From positions 744,001-808,000 of the forward strand of contig JBAIAA010000510.1 of NCBI GenBank assembly GCA_037893245.1: DNA of 64,000 bases. Reading direction: 5' to 3'. The position numbers were made by a program, and so were the translations under genes. A model generated the notes under the pieces. The model worked only from the letters and a program-made list of their open reading frames with translations. It was not told where the DNA came from and did not search any database. How positions within the stretch are numbered: the stretch's first letter is position 1; each line of letters opens with the position of its first letter. The DNA comes from Crossaster papposus. Lineage: Eukaryota; Echinodermata; Asteroidea; Velatida; Solasteridae. Below, piece after piece: positions 8,340 to 20,338 of this stretch.

Positions 8340-8800
8340 ATCACCTCTAGGTATCAACATTCAGAGTAATCTGAGCTGGAACAGTCAGACCCGACATGCA
8401 GCATTCAAAGCTACCCTCATCTTGAACTTCTTCATGCGAAACTTCTACCTAGCCTCAAAAGGCTGCCAAGGAGAAGTTGTACACTGCCTTAGTTAGACCA
8501 AACCTTGAGTAGAGGTTTCCCGCTTTGTCTGTGGTGATTTCTCAAGAGGAAGTAGCGTCTCAAAAAATGCTGGCAAACTAATGCTGGTTATAACTGTAAG
8601 ATAGAAGGAAAGCGAACCAACTCACCTACATATACAAAATCCTCCACAACATATTGTTAAAATTAAACCTACCGTCCTGAAATCAAAACTTTACTTGACT
8701 GCGCAGGGGGAACAACGAACAAATCAATGAAATCACAGCCAACACTAACATTTACCTTTAGTCCTTTCTTCCCAAAATTGTGAGAAAGTGGAACAAGCAA
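8340..8800 (+). mobile_element. decayed non-LTR retrotransposon, RT C-terminal part
   Basis: Pieces of a CR1/Jockey-like reverse transcriptase tail read in order on the plus strand, in shifting frames: LGINIQSNLSWN near 8347, FMRNFYLASKGC near 8432, EKLYTALVRPNLE near 8470 (a stop replaces the Tyr usual after LE), YKILHNILLK near 8632, FFPKIVRKWNK near 8767. Order and spacing match the end of the ORF2 protein. At least two frameshifts and several stops show it is dead. Family identification is from memory of conserved motifs. Confidence 0.75.
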
Positions 8801-8832
8801 CAAAAGGAAACAAGCAACAAAAGGAAACAAGC
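8793..8832. repeat. 17-bp direct repeat x 2
   Basis: caacaaaaggaaacaag occurs twice in a row just after the LINE relic. Confidence 0.8.
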
Positions 8833-9230
8833 AAAATGCAGCATACTGTGGCGGGAACTCCCCAGGCCAACCTAAGGCTGTTAGGATAAGTCGGACACCT
8901 ATTAAACCGACGGCAATCTTCCCAACCCAAGGCTCTTCCCTATACGAGAGATCACTCAGAGCAACCTAAAGGCTAAGGGTGCAGGTCCGTTTTGGTGGAC
9001 ATATACCACCGATTATGATGATGGCGATTACTCTCTGTTAATTACACAATAAACCTGTGAACAAAGACACCTTATTGTCGGTATAGGCCTACAAAGATCA
9101 ACAATGATGATATATTCTCAACAATCAATACAATGTACGATAATTACGATTCAATTGGGGCTGTTTCATTTCCTGATTTCTAAATTACTGGGGAGGAAAA
9201 CCTACTGCTTACAGCAGCAACGCGCAACCG
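8833..9230. other. spacer DNA, nothing recognised
   Basis: No coding frame or structural RNA is supported. Confidence 0.4.
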
Positions 9231-9472
9231 CATCAACAATGTGCAACGCCATGCGCAACGCGCGACAGCATCAACAATGTGCAACGCCATGCGCAACGCC
9301 CAACTACGTAATGTCCAACAGCATACGCAGTGCACAACAGCATACGCAGTGTACTGCAGCATACGCAATGTACTACCACATACGCAATGTACTACAGCAT
9401 ATACAATGCACTATAGCGTACATAATGTATTATAGCATATACAATGCACCACAGCATATACAATGCACTAGT
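9231..9472. repeat. degenerate minisatellite, about 20-bp unit
   Basis: About ten units of the form cagcatacgcaatgtactac, drifting from GC-rich (caacgccatgcgcaacgc) on the left to AT-rich (agcatatacaatgcacta) on the right. The left part holds a 38-bp duplication (about 9231 and 9269). Confidence 0.8.
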
Positions 9473-11330
9473 GGTGTGCGCAATGTACGTACAACTCAGA
9501 ACACAAGTCGTGAACCTACATGTACTGTACTTCTTCCAGTGGCGCGGCACTCCACCAACTAACCATGAACACGCATTACGTACCACCCAGGTAAACACGT
9601 ACACCATGTAAAAACACCTACATGTACATGTACTTACACCTATAGGCTTTGTTACACAATCTCGTGCATTCACGCAGCGAGTCACTGAGCGGTAAGCTCC
9701 GCCCAGCCAGCGCGCGCAACTACAGGTCACGTACGCCCTGGGTTACATTTCATTCACAAGGTTATAATTACAATAGCATAACAGCACTAAGTCATTGCAC
9801 TTTCCGTCACAATGCCATTAACTTTGGGAGCACCAAGCTTCGACGGCAAAACAGAGTGGACGAAATTAGTCTGACCTGTTACTTACCAGCCTCACTGGAC
9901 TGCTGGGCAGAATCTCCGTGTTATTTCGTTTAAAACAATACTCACAATCTCCAATACTTTCTAGATGTCCCTTCTTCATCGTGACCCCTTCAATTGGTGC
10001 GCCAGACGAGGCCATTGTTTTAAAGAGTACCCAATGATGTGCTTTCACTTCTGATGTGCCAAAGTTCTAAACCTGACTTGCATCCTTCCAGTGCTTGCTA
10101 CAGCACTCTCCCACTTCAATGCATCATGGTCCTTCCTGTAAAGTATTCTTATGCAAAATCGGTTAGCTCAGCTAAAAATTTAAAATATATCTACTGATGC
10201 ATGCTAGCCCCAAAGTATTCAAAATCACGATTTACCTTCTCCTTATGATTGATTAGCCGACAGTGGCCTTGATATTTATCTCCTGATAATGCGCTTTGCC
10301 TAAATCATTTTGCGGCCTGCTTCCTTTATTTACGGTACTCATTCCCCAATTATTATTTCCCCGAGAGGTTTTATTATCTCATTGCTATAACCGGGGTTTA
10401 TCCCCTCATTTGTTGTTTGCTTTATTTCTTAAACTTCACTGTTATTTGCAAGACAAAACCGTGGACATCAAAATTCATCGATTGGGCCACGCCCGCCATA
10501 GTGAGTGTCTTGTAGCGTGACGTGGGCATGGCCAAACACTTGCACAGTGCAATTTTAACCTTCGTGTAATTTCATACAAGCAGGTAACTAAAACCTTGAA
10601 GTGCTCAAATGTTTCCTTTCCTCTTTATTAACAGTGATGGGGGTCGCATTTACAAACGAAAAACCCCAACCATTACTAAAACCAAGTGGGTATAATTTGC
10701 CTACAAGTGAAATACGTTAACTCAACCCAAGTGCAGAAAATCACGCTAAGGCGAAGAATCCCGCCGGAAGCATAGCGACCAATTGGTCAGACGTCAAAAT
10801 CATGCAATGCGAGTTGTCGACCTCCCGAGAATCTGTGGCCACTGAATCGGCCTATCTAGCTTACATTTAAGGGGAATACAGAATACACATAAATAACCCC
10901 GTGCTATTTAAACTGGGGCTGTTGCCCCCATTGTCGTGCCTCTGTTTTATTAGGCAATATCTACAACCTACAAGCGTCAAACCTTATACGTTTTAGATCC
11001 AATTTACCATAAATACCCGCTTCATTATTCATTTCATCTTTCTTGACTATTTTATGTTGGTATTGCCTCGCTCCTGTTTTGTCTTCTATTGTAACAACCT
11101 TGACTTCCTATTGCTGTCTAAGTAATATTCATAACCCTTTGCTTGCCCTTGTTTGTTGCTTTGTGGCTTTATTACATTATTACATTATCCTACTTTCTGC
11201 ACAAGAATATTGTTCGTTTGTTGCCATTCGTGGCCGAATAACTAATACAACATATAAAACATAACAGATACCTTTACCTGCCTTCTTAATTCACTGGGGC
11301 TATTCCCCTTTTTATAAATACATTATTACA
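9473..11330. other. spacer DNA, nothing recognised
   Basis: No domain-bearing frame. Several TACATGTACATGTAC-like palindromic words occur near 9590-9640. Confidence 0.4.
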
Positions 11331-11895
11331 AATTGGGCCTTTCCCAACCTCTGCCTTGTGCCTTCGCCAACATCAATATCTGGGGCTCTTCCCCACATCG
11401 ATCTCTGGGGCTTTTCCCCACATCGATCTCTGGGGCTTTTCCCCACATCGATCTCTGGGGCTTTTCCCCGCATTTTTTTCTGGGGCCTTTCCCCCACCTT
11501 TCTGCCTTGGGCCTTTCCCCACATCAATGTCTGGTTTTGTCCACATTAAACTCTGGGTTTTGGTCTCACATTAATCTCTGGCTTTTCCCCACATCTATAC
11601 ATCTATACATCTATACATCTACACATTCTATACATATCTCCCTGGTGCCTTTCCCCACATTAACATCCGAGCCTTTTCCTCACATTAAAATCTAGGTTTT
11701 TCCTTACATTTAATTCCTTGCTTTTTCCCATTTCTCTGGGGCCTTTCCCCATCTCAACCTGGGGCCTTTCCCCCACCTCTCAGCCTGGGGCCTTTCACCA
11801 CATCTATTTCTGGGGATTTTTCCCCGCATCGATCTCCGGGGCTTTTCCCCACATCGATCTCCGGGGCTTTTTTCCACATCGATCTCAATTTATAT
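11331..11895. repeat. hairpin minisatellite, 25-bp unit
   Basis: The core copies (11383-11470) repeat TCTGGGGCTTTTCCCCACAT plus CGATC exactly; outer copies are degenerate. Each unit contains the inverted repeat TGGGG-CTTTT-CCCCA. Confidence 0.9.
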
Positions 11896-12009
11896 CTTTG
11901 TATATGGGGCTTTCTATTTCATGCCTATCAACGGTGCTTTTGACCATTCATGTCTACAAATCAGGTTTTCCACCTGTCAAAAATAAAAATATTTTTCTGT
12001 TGCTCTCCA

Positions 12010-12545
12010 CCTCATTTTCATGAATGGGACTTTTCACCTCTTTTCCATGAATGGGACTTTTCACCTCTTTTCTATGAATGGGGGTTTTCACCTCATTTCT
12101 ATGAATGGGGGTTTTCACCTCATTTCTATGAATGGGGATTTTCACCTCAATTCTATGAATGGGGCTTTTCACCTCAATTCTATGAATGGGGCTTTTCACC
12201 TCATCTCTATGAATGGGGCTTTTTACCTCATTTCTATGAATGGGGCTTTTTAGCTCATTTGTATGATTGGGGCTTTTTACCTCATTTCTATGAATGGGTC
12301 TTTTTACCTCATTTCTATGAATGGGGCTTTTTACCTCATTTCTATGAATGGGGCTTTTTACCTCATTTCTTATAAATGGCTTTTCACCCCATTTTTTATG
12401 AATGGTTTTTCACCTCATTTGTATGAATGGCTTTTCACCTCATTTTGTATGAATGACTTTTCATCTCATTTTGTATAAACGGGGCGTCTCACTTCATTTT
12501 TATGAATGGCTTTTTATGTCATTTTGTATAAACGGGGCTTTTCCC
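12010..12545. repeat. minisatellite, 27-bp unit, about 19 copies
   Basis: Unit is ATGAATGGGGCTTTTCACCT plus CATTTCT. It shares the GGGGCTTTT core with the 25-bp satellite next to it. The period of 27 keeps several frames open (MNGAFYLIS repeats); no start context or domain supports a protein. Confidence 0.9.
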
Positions 12546-13054
12546 TGTCTATACCATGGTTACCTAAAGCATCCCCAAAAAATCTAAACAGAATTTTGGA
12601 GAAACCACAACACTCCGGAAAACACTAAACACCACAAAAGAAGGGGGAGGGGTTACCTCTGTTCCATCTCTTGCTTACCATGAAACTTGTTAGAGAAAAC
12701 AATAAAACCAACCGCAAAACTTGCCAGCCCTCTTATCTATTTTATACCCTAGTCTAAACACACATCCCCATGGGGTATGTTACTCTGCTAATGCCACAAC
12801 ACTGCCCTGCCTATGTACACATTATGTACCGCATATCTTGGATTAGCAGCAGTATCGCCTAACAGGAGTCAGTTAAAGACATAGAAATTCACAAGATAAG
12901 ATTCACAGTTAGAAGTTCTTGACATCGGGCTTAAATTAAACTACTTCCTCCACACTGACGTACCTAAATTTAGGCAAATGCTTATCACCGGTAACCTTTG
13001 TTTATAATTTTGCATCTTGACATGCGCATCTACTGCATAATATCAACTGTAAGA

Positions 13055-13081
13055 TTTTTTATTTATTTATTTATTTATTTT
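13055..13081. repeat. (ATTT)n microsatellite
   Basis: Five to six ATTT units after a T-run. Confidence 0.9.
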
Positions 13082-13251
13082 CCCAACAGTTTAACTGCAG
13101 CAAATTTGTTCGGCTTAAACCGACTCATTCCAAACATGCCTTAGTTGATAAAAGTATTATGCAGTAATATAATCCTTTATTAGGGTCAACAAAACATTAT
13201 TTCCGATTTTGGAAACAAACATACCATGGTGGCAACTTTCGTTAAGGTAAA

Positions 13252-13282
13252 CCATGGAGGAATAATTCTTATTCCTCCATGG
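13252..13282. repeat. perfect 14-bp hairpin
   Basis: CCATGGAGGAATAA, loop TTC, then the exact reverse complement. GGTAAAC-type words lie on both sides. Confidence 0.85.
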
Positions 13283-14440
13283 GTAAACTCACGCAACAGT
13301 TTGTGCACTAAGGATTAGCAAGGTTTAACAGCCAGAAAATATTCAATCGAAATAACTCTTTGTTTAGGATATGACTAGTCTTCCTGAAGACCTTATTTTA
13401 GCCAAAACATTTGTATGCGGGGCCTGTGTTTGTTTCCTCCCACCATTTCACTACTATTTCCCATATCATATAGGTACAGCACGTCTACTCCAGCAAAAGA
13501 TCAAAAACCCCTTCCGATTTTGACGCTCAGTGTCCATTGCTGTAATGCTTGCCGTTTATTAGACAGCAACAATTGTCCACTTTCAGTAATACTCTTCCAA
13601 GGAATTGACCACAATGTCATATAAATCGCCAGACTCCGAAATTTGTTGTCTGATATGCACATACAATTTGTAAATAGAAAATTGTTCCCAGATACCAGGT
13701 TGCAGTCCATTCACAGACATCACTTTCACATATTTCGTTGTGAGCCAAGCGTTACATTTATCATTATCACTTTAAGGGCATTTACCAACTATTTACCAGA
13801 CACCATTTTCTGGGTAATATTTGCCAACATCGGGGTGCCCAACCCCGCCGAGAAACCACACTCTGCCAAGACTATGGTCATCTAGAGCAACCAAATCCTG
13901 CAAGTGCAACCACAACTGAAAATTAATATATTCTCCTTAGACCTATACAGCTGCCTTTTACTGTACATGTTCCCATCGTACATGCCTACTGTACTTTCCA
14001 CCAACACCGTTTGGGAACTTCCTCTCACCAAGATATACTACCTTTGTGTCTAATCCTTGATTAATATCTATATCTTGGCTAAACTTACTCTATACAATAT
14101 TGTTTAACATCAACGCATGAGGAGGCATGGTTGTTCCCGGTCCACAAGTGCGAATTTTCTCCAATCTCGCTTGGAATACATTGAGCCACATGCTTCAAAA
14201 GAGTGAATATAATTCAACGGATGGAATGTGCTATTGCAAGGCAGCGCAAAATGCGGCCTCTGTCTTCAGTTAAAATATTGAACTTTGATTGCAACCGATA
14301 GCCAAACGCATTAATTCACCGTTTCCGGGTCTATTTCTTTGGTGAATATTGGCTATCATGAACGGAATGTTAAAGTAAATATGCACGTATACTTCACCAC
14401 CCTCTCATTCCTGTTTGCAGGTTAACACGATACAACTTGC

Positions 14441-14482
14441 CTCGTAAGGAACAACGCGTGGTTCTAAACCCATCTCATGCCC
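14441..14482 (+). pseudogene. possible tRNA 3'-half fragment
   Basis: CTCGTAAGGAAC, then a B-box-like GGTTCTAAACC, then CATCTCATGCC, as in the C relics of the array. T-stem pairing is poor. Confidence 0.3.
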
Positions 14483-15826
14483 TGTGGCTTTGCCGTGGGG
14501 CTTCGCCGCCTTGTACATACACACTCCCATAACAATCAAGGTCTGATCGCCTGGGTTGTGCCAAACATAAACCAATTTCAGGGACTAACTATAAATACCC
14601 TTTCTAGGGGCCTATTATCACTCCTAAACCTTGGAGACCCAGGGCAAAGCTTTACCCCTCTATCGCTCCAAGGACCTACTCCATTGTGTTAGTGCCTCTG
14701 GTAATGAAGATTCTGCTTCACCAGACCCCTGCCATACCAGTCATCACATGTCCTGTACATATGGGATTAAATCAATAGAAACGTGAAATACATAAACGGT
14801 GCTGTGTCTGTTAAATCACAGAGGGATAAATCCATCGTTCTAACCTTGTCCATCCTACCTCTTGCTACCAGCATACACATATTCATGGTGAACTGCCTTA
14901 GTTTACAGTCACCAGTGATAATATTTTAAATTCAGAAAAGGTCTGACATATGTCCTTATATAGGACTACAAAGTTTTCCTCTGAGATAAACCACTCATTC
15001 TGAATTTAGACAAAGTTTGGAAAAAACAACCCCTCACCTGGTAGTCACTTGGCTACCTACGGACTCATTCGCCGCATCTGATATAAAACATCCGCTAATG
15101 CCCATGAAGTTCCACTAACATACAGGTAATTGCATAAGCTGGCGCTACGGTGGCCTAAGAGCTTGAAAATGTTCTATATGCCTTTTCACAGCTATTCTCC
15201 GCAAATCTGCCCAAAGGTTTGCCAAATTCATTATTTCGATCAACCTATTGGGGATCAAGCTTCCTTTTATGCACAATTGTCACGAAGATATGAACGTGAA
15301 TCATATTTTGTAAAGAACAAATCAATAACTGTGAAACAAAGGAGAACAACCATTTAATCATATACCCATAACCAGGAAGGGTTTACTAAACCTGCTGGGT
15401 TTAACTGCCGTAGGCCTTACTTCCTTAAATCTCAGAATTGTCAGGAACGCCGAACATACGTAATAGCCGTACTATACTGTGCCAAAGCTACCACTAATAT
15501 ACTCACGGCGACGCTAAGGATTACAAATAAAATGTACATGTACATGCTTTGCATTTTGAAAGCCACCTTGCATTACTCATAGATTTAGTATACTCTGATA
15601 ACTGGACCGGCATTTTCTTTACTAAAGAGTACTACTATAAGAACCATGATAAAACCCGGTCCGACATATGCCTACTTATAAATAACCAAATTCCCATATC
15701 CACATACCTTTGGACAATACCCACGCCTTCGTGAAAATTCCGCAGGAATGCGAGGCCATCTTCTTCTCGCAGTGTCGTGTCGTGCATGCTTGAGCGCGTG
15801 CTATTATCCAAAGTACAATATAGCTT

Positions 15827-15866
15827 TGTGCAATAGCGTTGTACAATAGCTTTGTACAATACAAAG
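15827..15866. repeat. short degenerate tandem repeat
   Basis: Three copies of caatagctttgta-like sequence, ending in the palindrome CTTTGTACAATACAAAG. Confidence 0.6.
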
Positions 15867-16253
15867 ACTGCGTACGCCTACCTAATGTACCACGCCCGTC
15901 GCGCTGACCCTGTCAGCCTCAACGTACGTATATACATTGAGGAATTCCTACATGGTATATGTGAAAACACACAAATGGTATTCAAAAGAACGAATTTTAA
16001 ACAAGAACTTGCCCAAATTCTTATTATGACCTTCCGCAGCCGAATAACCATAATCAAATTTCACATTGACAAAATGACATGGCTGCTCCATAAAATTGTA
16101 CCTCCTTACCAGTGTCATGTTCGACCACCGGCAAAAATTCAGATATCTCCTACCTTGTTTCCTAAAACGAACACCAATCCAGGCTCTACCTCCATCGGAA
16201 TCGCAAACCTGCACAATTCCCCACCATTAGGATCGAAGTCCTCCCTTTAGGCA

Positions 16254-16295
16254 CCCGTTATGGCCAGCCGACCTAGTAATTGGCTGGTCAACGGG
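16254..16295. repeat. imperfect hairpin near the spacer end
   Basis: CCCGTT-GGCCAGCC pairs with GGCTGGTC-AACGGG around a 12-base loop, with a small bulge and one mismatch. Confidence 0.6.
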
Positions 16296-16343
16296 CCGGG
16301 TATACATCAGCGGAGGCTACATGTACGTCTTGCTCATATTGAT

Positions 16344-16401
16344 CAAATTCACAAAGTGAATGTGGATCTTCCGACCGCTACGTCGCAGCGATGCAAATAG
16401 T
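16344..16401. repeat. 58-bp terminal repeat, right copy
   Basis: Identical to 7328-7385. The 15-bp terminal inverted repeat (16385-16399) ends directly on a D-type tRNA copy, truncated so that only its 5' part remains (to 16426). This marks the spacer/array junction. Confidence 0.9.
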
Positions 16402-16513
16402 CGACTTACAACTTGGCCACAGCTCCTCGCCGTTAATGAACTAATACATGGACACTTTCTAAAAGCAAGTTCTTGTAATTCATGTTATTCAGCTTAAAAT
16501 GGTTTTAAAAACC

Positions 16514-16585
16514 AGGCGCGAGAGGGGTTCGAACCCTCGATCTTCTGTTTACGAAACAGACGCCTTACCACTTGGCCACCGAGCC
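16514..16585 (-). tRNA. tRNA-Thr(CGT)
   Basis: Acceptor pair 4-69 is T-C (5' end GGCTCGG). Trailer T5. Its D partner is cut by the spacer junction. Confidence 0.75.
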
Positions 16586-16655
16586 TCAAGGTTAATAATC
16601 GAATACATCAACACTTTTTCTCATTAATTATTAATATTTAGCATTACAAATAAAA

Positions 16656-16701
16656 GGCATGAGAGTGGTCTGAAGCCCAGATATTCTGTTTACAAATCTA
16701 T
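16656..16701 (-). pseudogene. C-type 3'-half relic, representative
   Basis: Minus strand reads from the anticodon loop (ATTTGTAAACAGAATATCTG) to CTCATGCC, then TTTTATTTG, the first T4 after the D copy. Confidence 0.6.
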
Positions 16702-16731
16702 AAATTCGTGTTATTCAACTTTAACAATAAT

Positions 16732-16803
16732 TGGCACGAGAGGTATTCGAACCCTCTAGCTTCTGTTCACGAGATAGAAGACTTACAACTTGGCCACAGC
16801 TCC
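16732..16803 (-). pseudogene. D-type copy, first complete one in the minus array
   Basis: Representative D copy: GGAGCTG against TCGTGCC, loop CTCGTGA, B-box region GGTTCGAATACC, no T-run before the C relic at 16656-16701. Confidence 0.75.
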
Positions 16804-16890
16804 TCGCCGTTAATTAACTCATACATGAACACTTTATAAAAGCAAGTTCTTGTAATTCATGTTAATTAGCTTAAAACTGTTTTAAAAACA

Positions 16891-16962
16891 AGGCGCGAGA
16901 GGGGTTCGAACCCTCGATCTTCTGTTTACGAAACAGACGCCTTACCACTTGGCCACCGCGCC
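16891..16962 (-). tRNA. tRNA-Thr(CGT)
   Basis: Consensus; T5 trailer. Confidence 0.92.
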
Positions 16963-17267
16963 TCAAGGTTAATAAACGAATACATCAACACTTTATCTCA
17001 TTAATTAATGATATTTAGCATTACAAATAAAAGGCATCAGAGGGTTCTGAAGCCCAGATATTCTGTTTACGAATCTATAAATTCGTGTTATTCAACTTTA
17101 ACAATAATTGGCACGAGAGGGATTCGAACCCTTTAGCTTCTGTTCAGGAGATAGTCGACTTACAACTTGGCCACAGCTCCTCGCCGTTAATGAACTCATA
17201 AATGAACACTTTCTAATATCAAGTCGTTGTAATTCATGTTATTCAGCTTAAAACGGTTTTAAAAACA

Positions 17268-17339
17268 AGGCGCGAGAGGGGTTCGAACCCTCGATCTTCT
17301 GTTTACAAAACAGACGCCTTACCACTTGGCCACCGCGCC
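17268..17339 (-). tRNA. tRNA-Thr(TGT)
   Basis: Loop TTTGTAA, anticodon TGT (codon ACA); otherwise consensus, T5 trailer. Confidence 0.92.
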
Positions 17340-17644
17340 GCAAGGTTAATAAACGAATACATAAACACTTTTTTTAATTATTTCATCATATTTAGCATTA
17401 CAAATAAAAGGCACAATAGGGGTCTGAAGCCCAGGTATTCTGTTTACGAATCTATAAATTCGTGTTATTCAGCTTTAACAACAATTGGCACGAGAGGGAT
17501 TCGAACCCTCTAGCTTCTGTTCACGAGATAGACGACTTACAACGTGGCCACAGCTCCTCGACGTAAATGTGCTCATAAATTAACACTTTCTAATATCAAG
17601 TCGTTGTAATTCATGTTATTCAGCTTAAAATGGTTTTAAAAACA

Positions 17645-17716
17645 AGGCGCGAGAGGGGTTCGAACCCTCGATCTTCTGTTTACGAAACAGACGCCTTACC
17701 ACTTGGCCACCGCGCC
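17645..17716 (-). tRNA. tRNA-Thr(CGT)
   Basis: Consensus; T5 trailer. Confidence 0.92.
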
Positions 17717-18021
17717 TCAAGGTTAATAAACGAATACATCAACACTTTTTCTCATTAATTATTAATATTTAGCATTACAAATAAAAGGCATGAGAGTGGT
17801 CTGAAGCCCAGATATTCTGTTTACAAATCTATAAATTCGTGTTATTCAACTTTAACAATAATTGGCACGAGAGGTATTCGAACCCTCTAGCTTCTGTTCA
17901 CGAGATAGACGACTTACAACTTGGCCACAGCTCCTCGCCGTTAATGAACTCATAAATGAACACTTTCTAAAAGCAAGTTCTTATAATTCATGTTAATTAG
18001 CTTAAAATTGTTTTAAAAACA

Positions 18022-18093
18022 AGGCGGGAGAGGGGTTCGAACCCTCGATCTTCTGTTTACGAAACAGACGCCTTACCACTTGGCCACCGCGCC
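18022..18093 (-). tRNA. tRNA-Thr(CGT)
   Basis: C-C mismatch at acceptor pair 5-68; T5 trailer. Confidence 0.8.
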
Positions 18094-18398
18094 TCAAGGT
18101 TAATAAACAAATACACCAACACTTTTTCTCATTAATTATTGATATTTAGCTTTACAAATAAAAGGCATGAGAGTGGTCTGAAGCCCAGATATTCTGTTTA
18201 CGAATCTATAAATTCGTGTTTTTCAACTTTAACAATAATTGGCACGAGAGGTATTCGAACCCTCTAGCTTCTGTTCTCGAGATAGTCGACTTACAACTTG
18301 GCCACAGCTCCTTGCCGTTAATGAACTCATAAATGAACACTTTCTAATATCAAGTCGTTGTAATTCATGTTATTCAGCTTAAAATGGTTTTAAAAACC

Positions 18399-18470
18399 AG
18401 GCGCGAGAGGGGTTCGAACCCTCGATCTTCTGTTTACGAAACAGACGCCTTACCACTTGGCCACCGAGCC
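18399..18470 (-). tRNA. tRNA-Thr(CGT)
   Basis: T-C mismatch at acceptor pair 4-69; T5 trailer. Confidence 0.78.
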
Positions 18471-18758
18471 TCAAGGTTAATAAACGAATACATCAACACT
18501 TTTTCTCATTAATTATTAATATTTAGCATTACAAATAAAAGGCATCAGATATTCTGTTTACGAATCTATAAATTCGTGTAATTCAACTTTAACAATAATT
18601 GGCACGAGAGGGATTCGAACCCTCTAGCTTCTGTTCACGAGATAGACGACTTACAACGTGGCCACAGCTCCTCGACGTAAATGTGCTCATAAATTAACAC
18701 TTTCTAATATCAAGTCGTTGTAATTCATGTTATTCAGCTTAAAATGGTTTTAAAAAGA

Positions 18759-18830
18759 AGGCGCGATAGGAGTTCGAACCCTTGATCTTATGTTTACGAA
18801 ACAGACGCCTTACCACTTGGCCATCGCGCC
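18759..18830 (-). pseudogene. damaged tRNA-Thr(CGT)
   Basis: Anticodon stem TCTGT/ACATA loses the C28 pair; T stem AAGGG/TCCTA loses 49-65. Acceptor pair 7-66 becomes A-T. T5 trailer. Confidence 0.65.
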
Positions 18831-19135
18831 TCAAGGTTAATAAACAAATACACCAACACTTTTTCTCATTAATTATTAATATTTAGCATTACAAATAAAA
18901 GGCATCAGAGAGTTCTGAAGCCCAGATATTCTGTTTACGAATCTATAAATTCGTGTTATTCAACTTTAACAATAATTGGCACGAGAGGGATTCGAACCCT
19001 TTAGCTTCTGTTCACGAGATAGACGACTTACAACTTGGCCACAGCTCCTCGCCGTTAATGAACTCATACATGAACACTTTCTAAAAGCAATTTCTTATAA
19101 TTCATGTTAATTAGCTTAAAATTGTTTTAAAGACA

Positions 19136-19207
19136 AGGCGCGAGAGGGGTTCGAACCCTCGATCTTCTGTTTACAAAACAGACGCCTTACCACTTGGCCA
19201 CCGCGCC
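19136..19207 (-). tRNA. tRNA-Thr(TGT)
   Basis: Consensus body; trailer reduced to GTCTTTAAAAC (T3). Confidence 0.88.
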
Positions 19208-19512
19208 TCAATGTTAATAAACGAATACATCAACACTTTTTCTCATTAATTATTAATATTTAGCATTACAAATAAAAAGAATGAGAGTGGTGTGAAGCCC
19301 AGATATTCTGTTTACGAATCTATAAATTTGTGTTATTCAACTTTAACAATAATTGGCACGAGAGGGATTCGAACCCTTTAGCTTCTGTTCACGAGATAGT
19401 CGACTTACAACTTGGCCACAGCTCCTCGCCGTTAATGAACTCATAAATGAACACTTTCTAATATCAAGTCGTTGTAATTCATGTTATTCAGCTTAAAATG
19501 GTTTTAAAAACA

Positions 19513-19584
19513 AGGCGCGAGAGGGGTTCGAACCCTCGATCTTCTGTTTACGAAACAGACGCCTTACCACTTGGCCACCGCGCC
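19513..19584 (-). tRNA. tRNA-Thr(CGT)
   Basis: Consensus; T5 trailer. Confidence 0.92.
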
Positions 19585-19889
19585 GCAAGGTTAATAAACG
19601 AATACATCAACACTTTTTAAAATTATTTTATCATATTTAGCATTACAAATAAAAGGCACAATAGGGGTCTGAAGCCCAGGTATTCTGTTTACGAATCTAT
19701 AAATTCGTGTTATTCAGCTTTAACAATAATTGGCACGAGAGGGATTCGAACCCTCTAGCTTCTGTTCACGAGATAGACGACTTACAACGTGGCCACAGCT
19801 CCTCGACGTAAATGTGCTCATAAATTAACACTTTCTAAAAGCAAGTTCTTGTAATGCATGTTAATTAGCTTAAAATGGTTTTAAAAACA

Positions 19890-19961
19890 AGGCGCGAGAG
19901 GGGTTCGAACCCTCGATCTTCTGTTTACGAAACAGACGCCTTACCACTTGGCCACCGCGCC
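19890..19961 (-). tRNA. tRNA-Thr(CGT)
   Basis: Consensus; T5 trailer. Confidence 0.92.
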
Positions 19962-20266
19962 TCAAGGTTAATAAACGAATACATCAACACTTTTTCTAAT
20001 TAATTCATCATATTTAGCATTACAAATAAAAGGCATGAGAGTGGTCTGAAGCCCAGATATTCTGTTTACAAATCTATAAATTCGTGTTATTCAACTTTAA
20101 CAATAATTGGCACGAGAGGTATTCGAACCCTCTAGCTTCTGTTCACGAGATAGAAGACTTACAACTTGGCCACAGCTCCTCGCCGTTAATTAACTCATAC
20201 ATGAACACTTTCTAAAAGCAAGTTCTTGTAATTCATGTTAATTAGCTTTAAATTGTTTTAAAAACA

Positions 20267-20338
20267 AGGCGCGAGAGGGGTTCGAACCCTCGATCTTCTG
20301 TTTACGAAACAGACGCCTTACCACTTGGCCACCGCGCC
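20267..20338 (-). tRNA. tRNA-Thr(CGT)
   Basis: Consensus; T5 trailer. Confidence 0.92.

Larger units (their letters stand above)
12546..16253. other. spacer DNA, no gene supported
   Basis: Short frames only. It holds the microsatellite, hairpins and possible tRNA fragment listed separately. Confidence 0.4.

Noticed and set aside
11950-12478. MNGAFYLIS-type repeat proteins
   Set aside because: Open only because the satellite period is 27; three frames and the opposite strand are all open.
15852-16250. 132-codon plus-strand frame near the spacer end
   Set aside because: No recognisable domain, composition like the surrounding spacer, and overlapped by an antisense frame of 88 codons.
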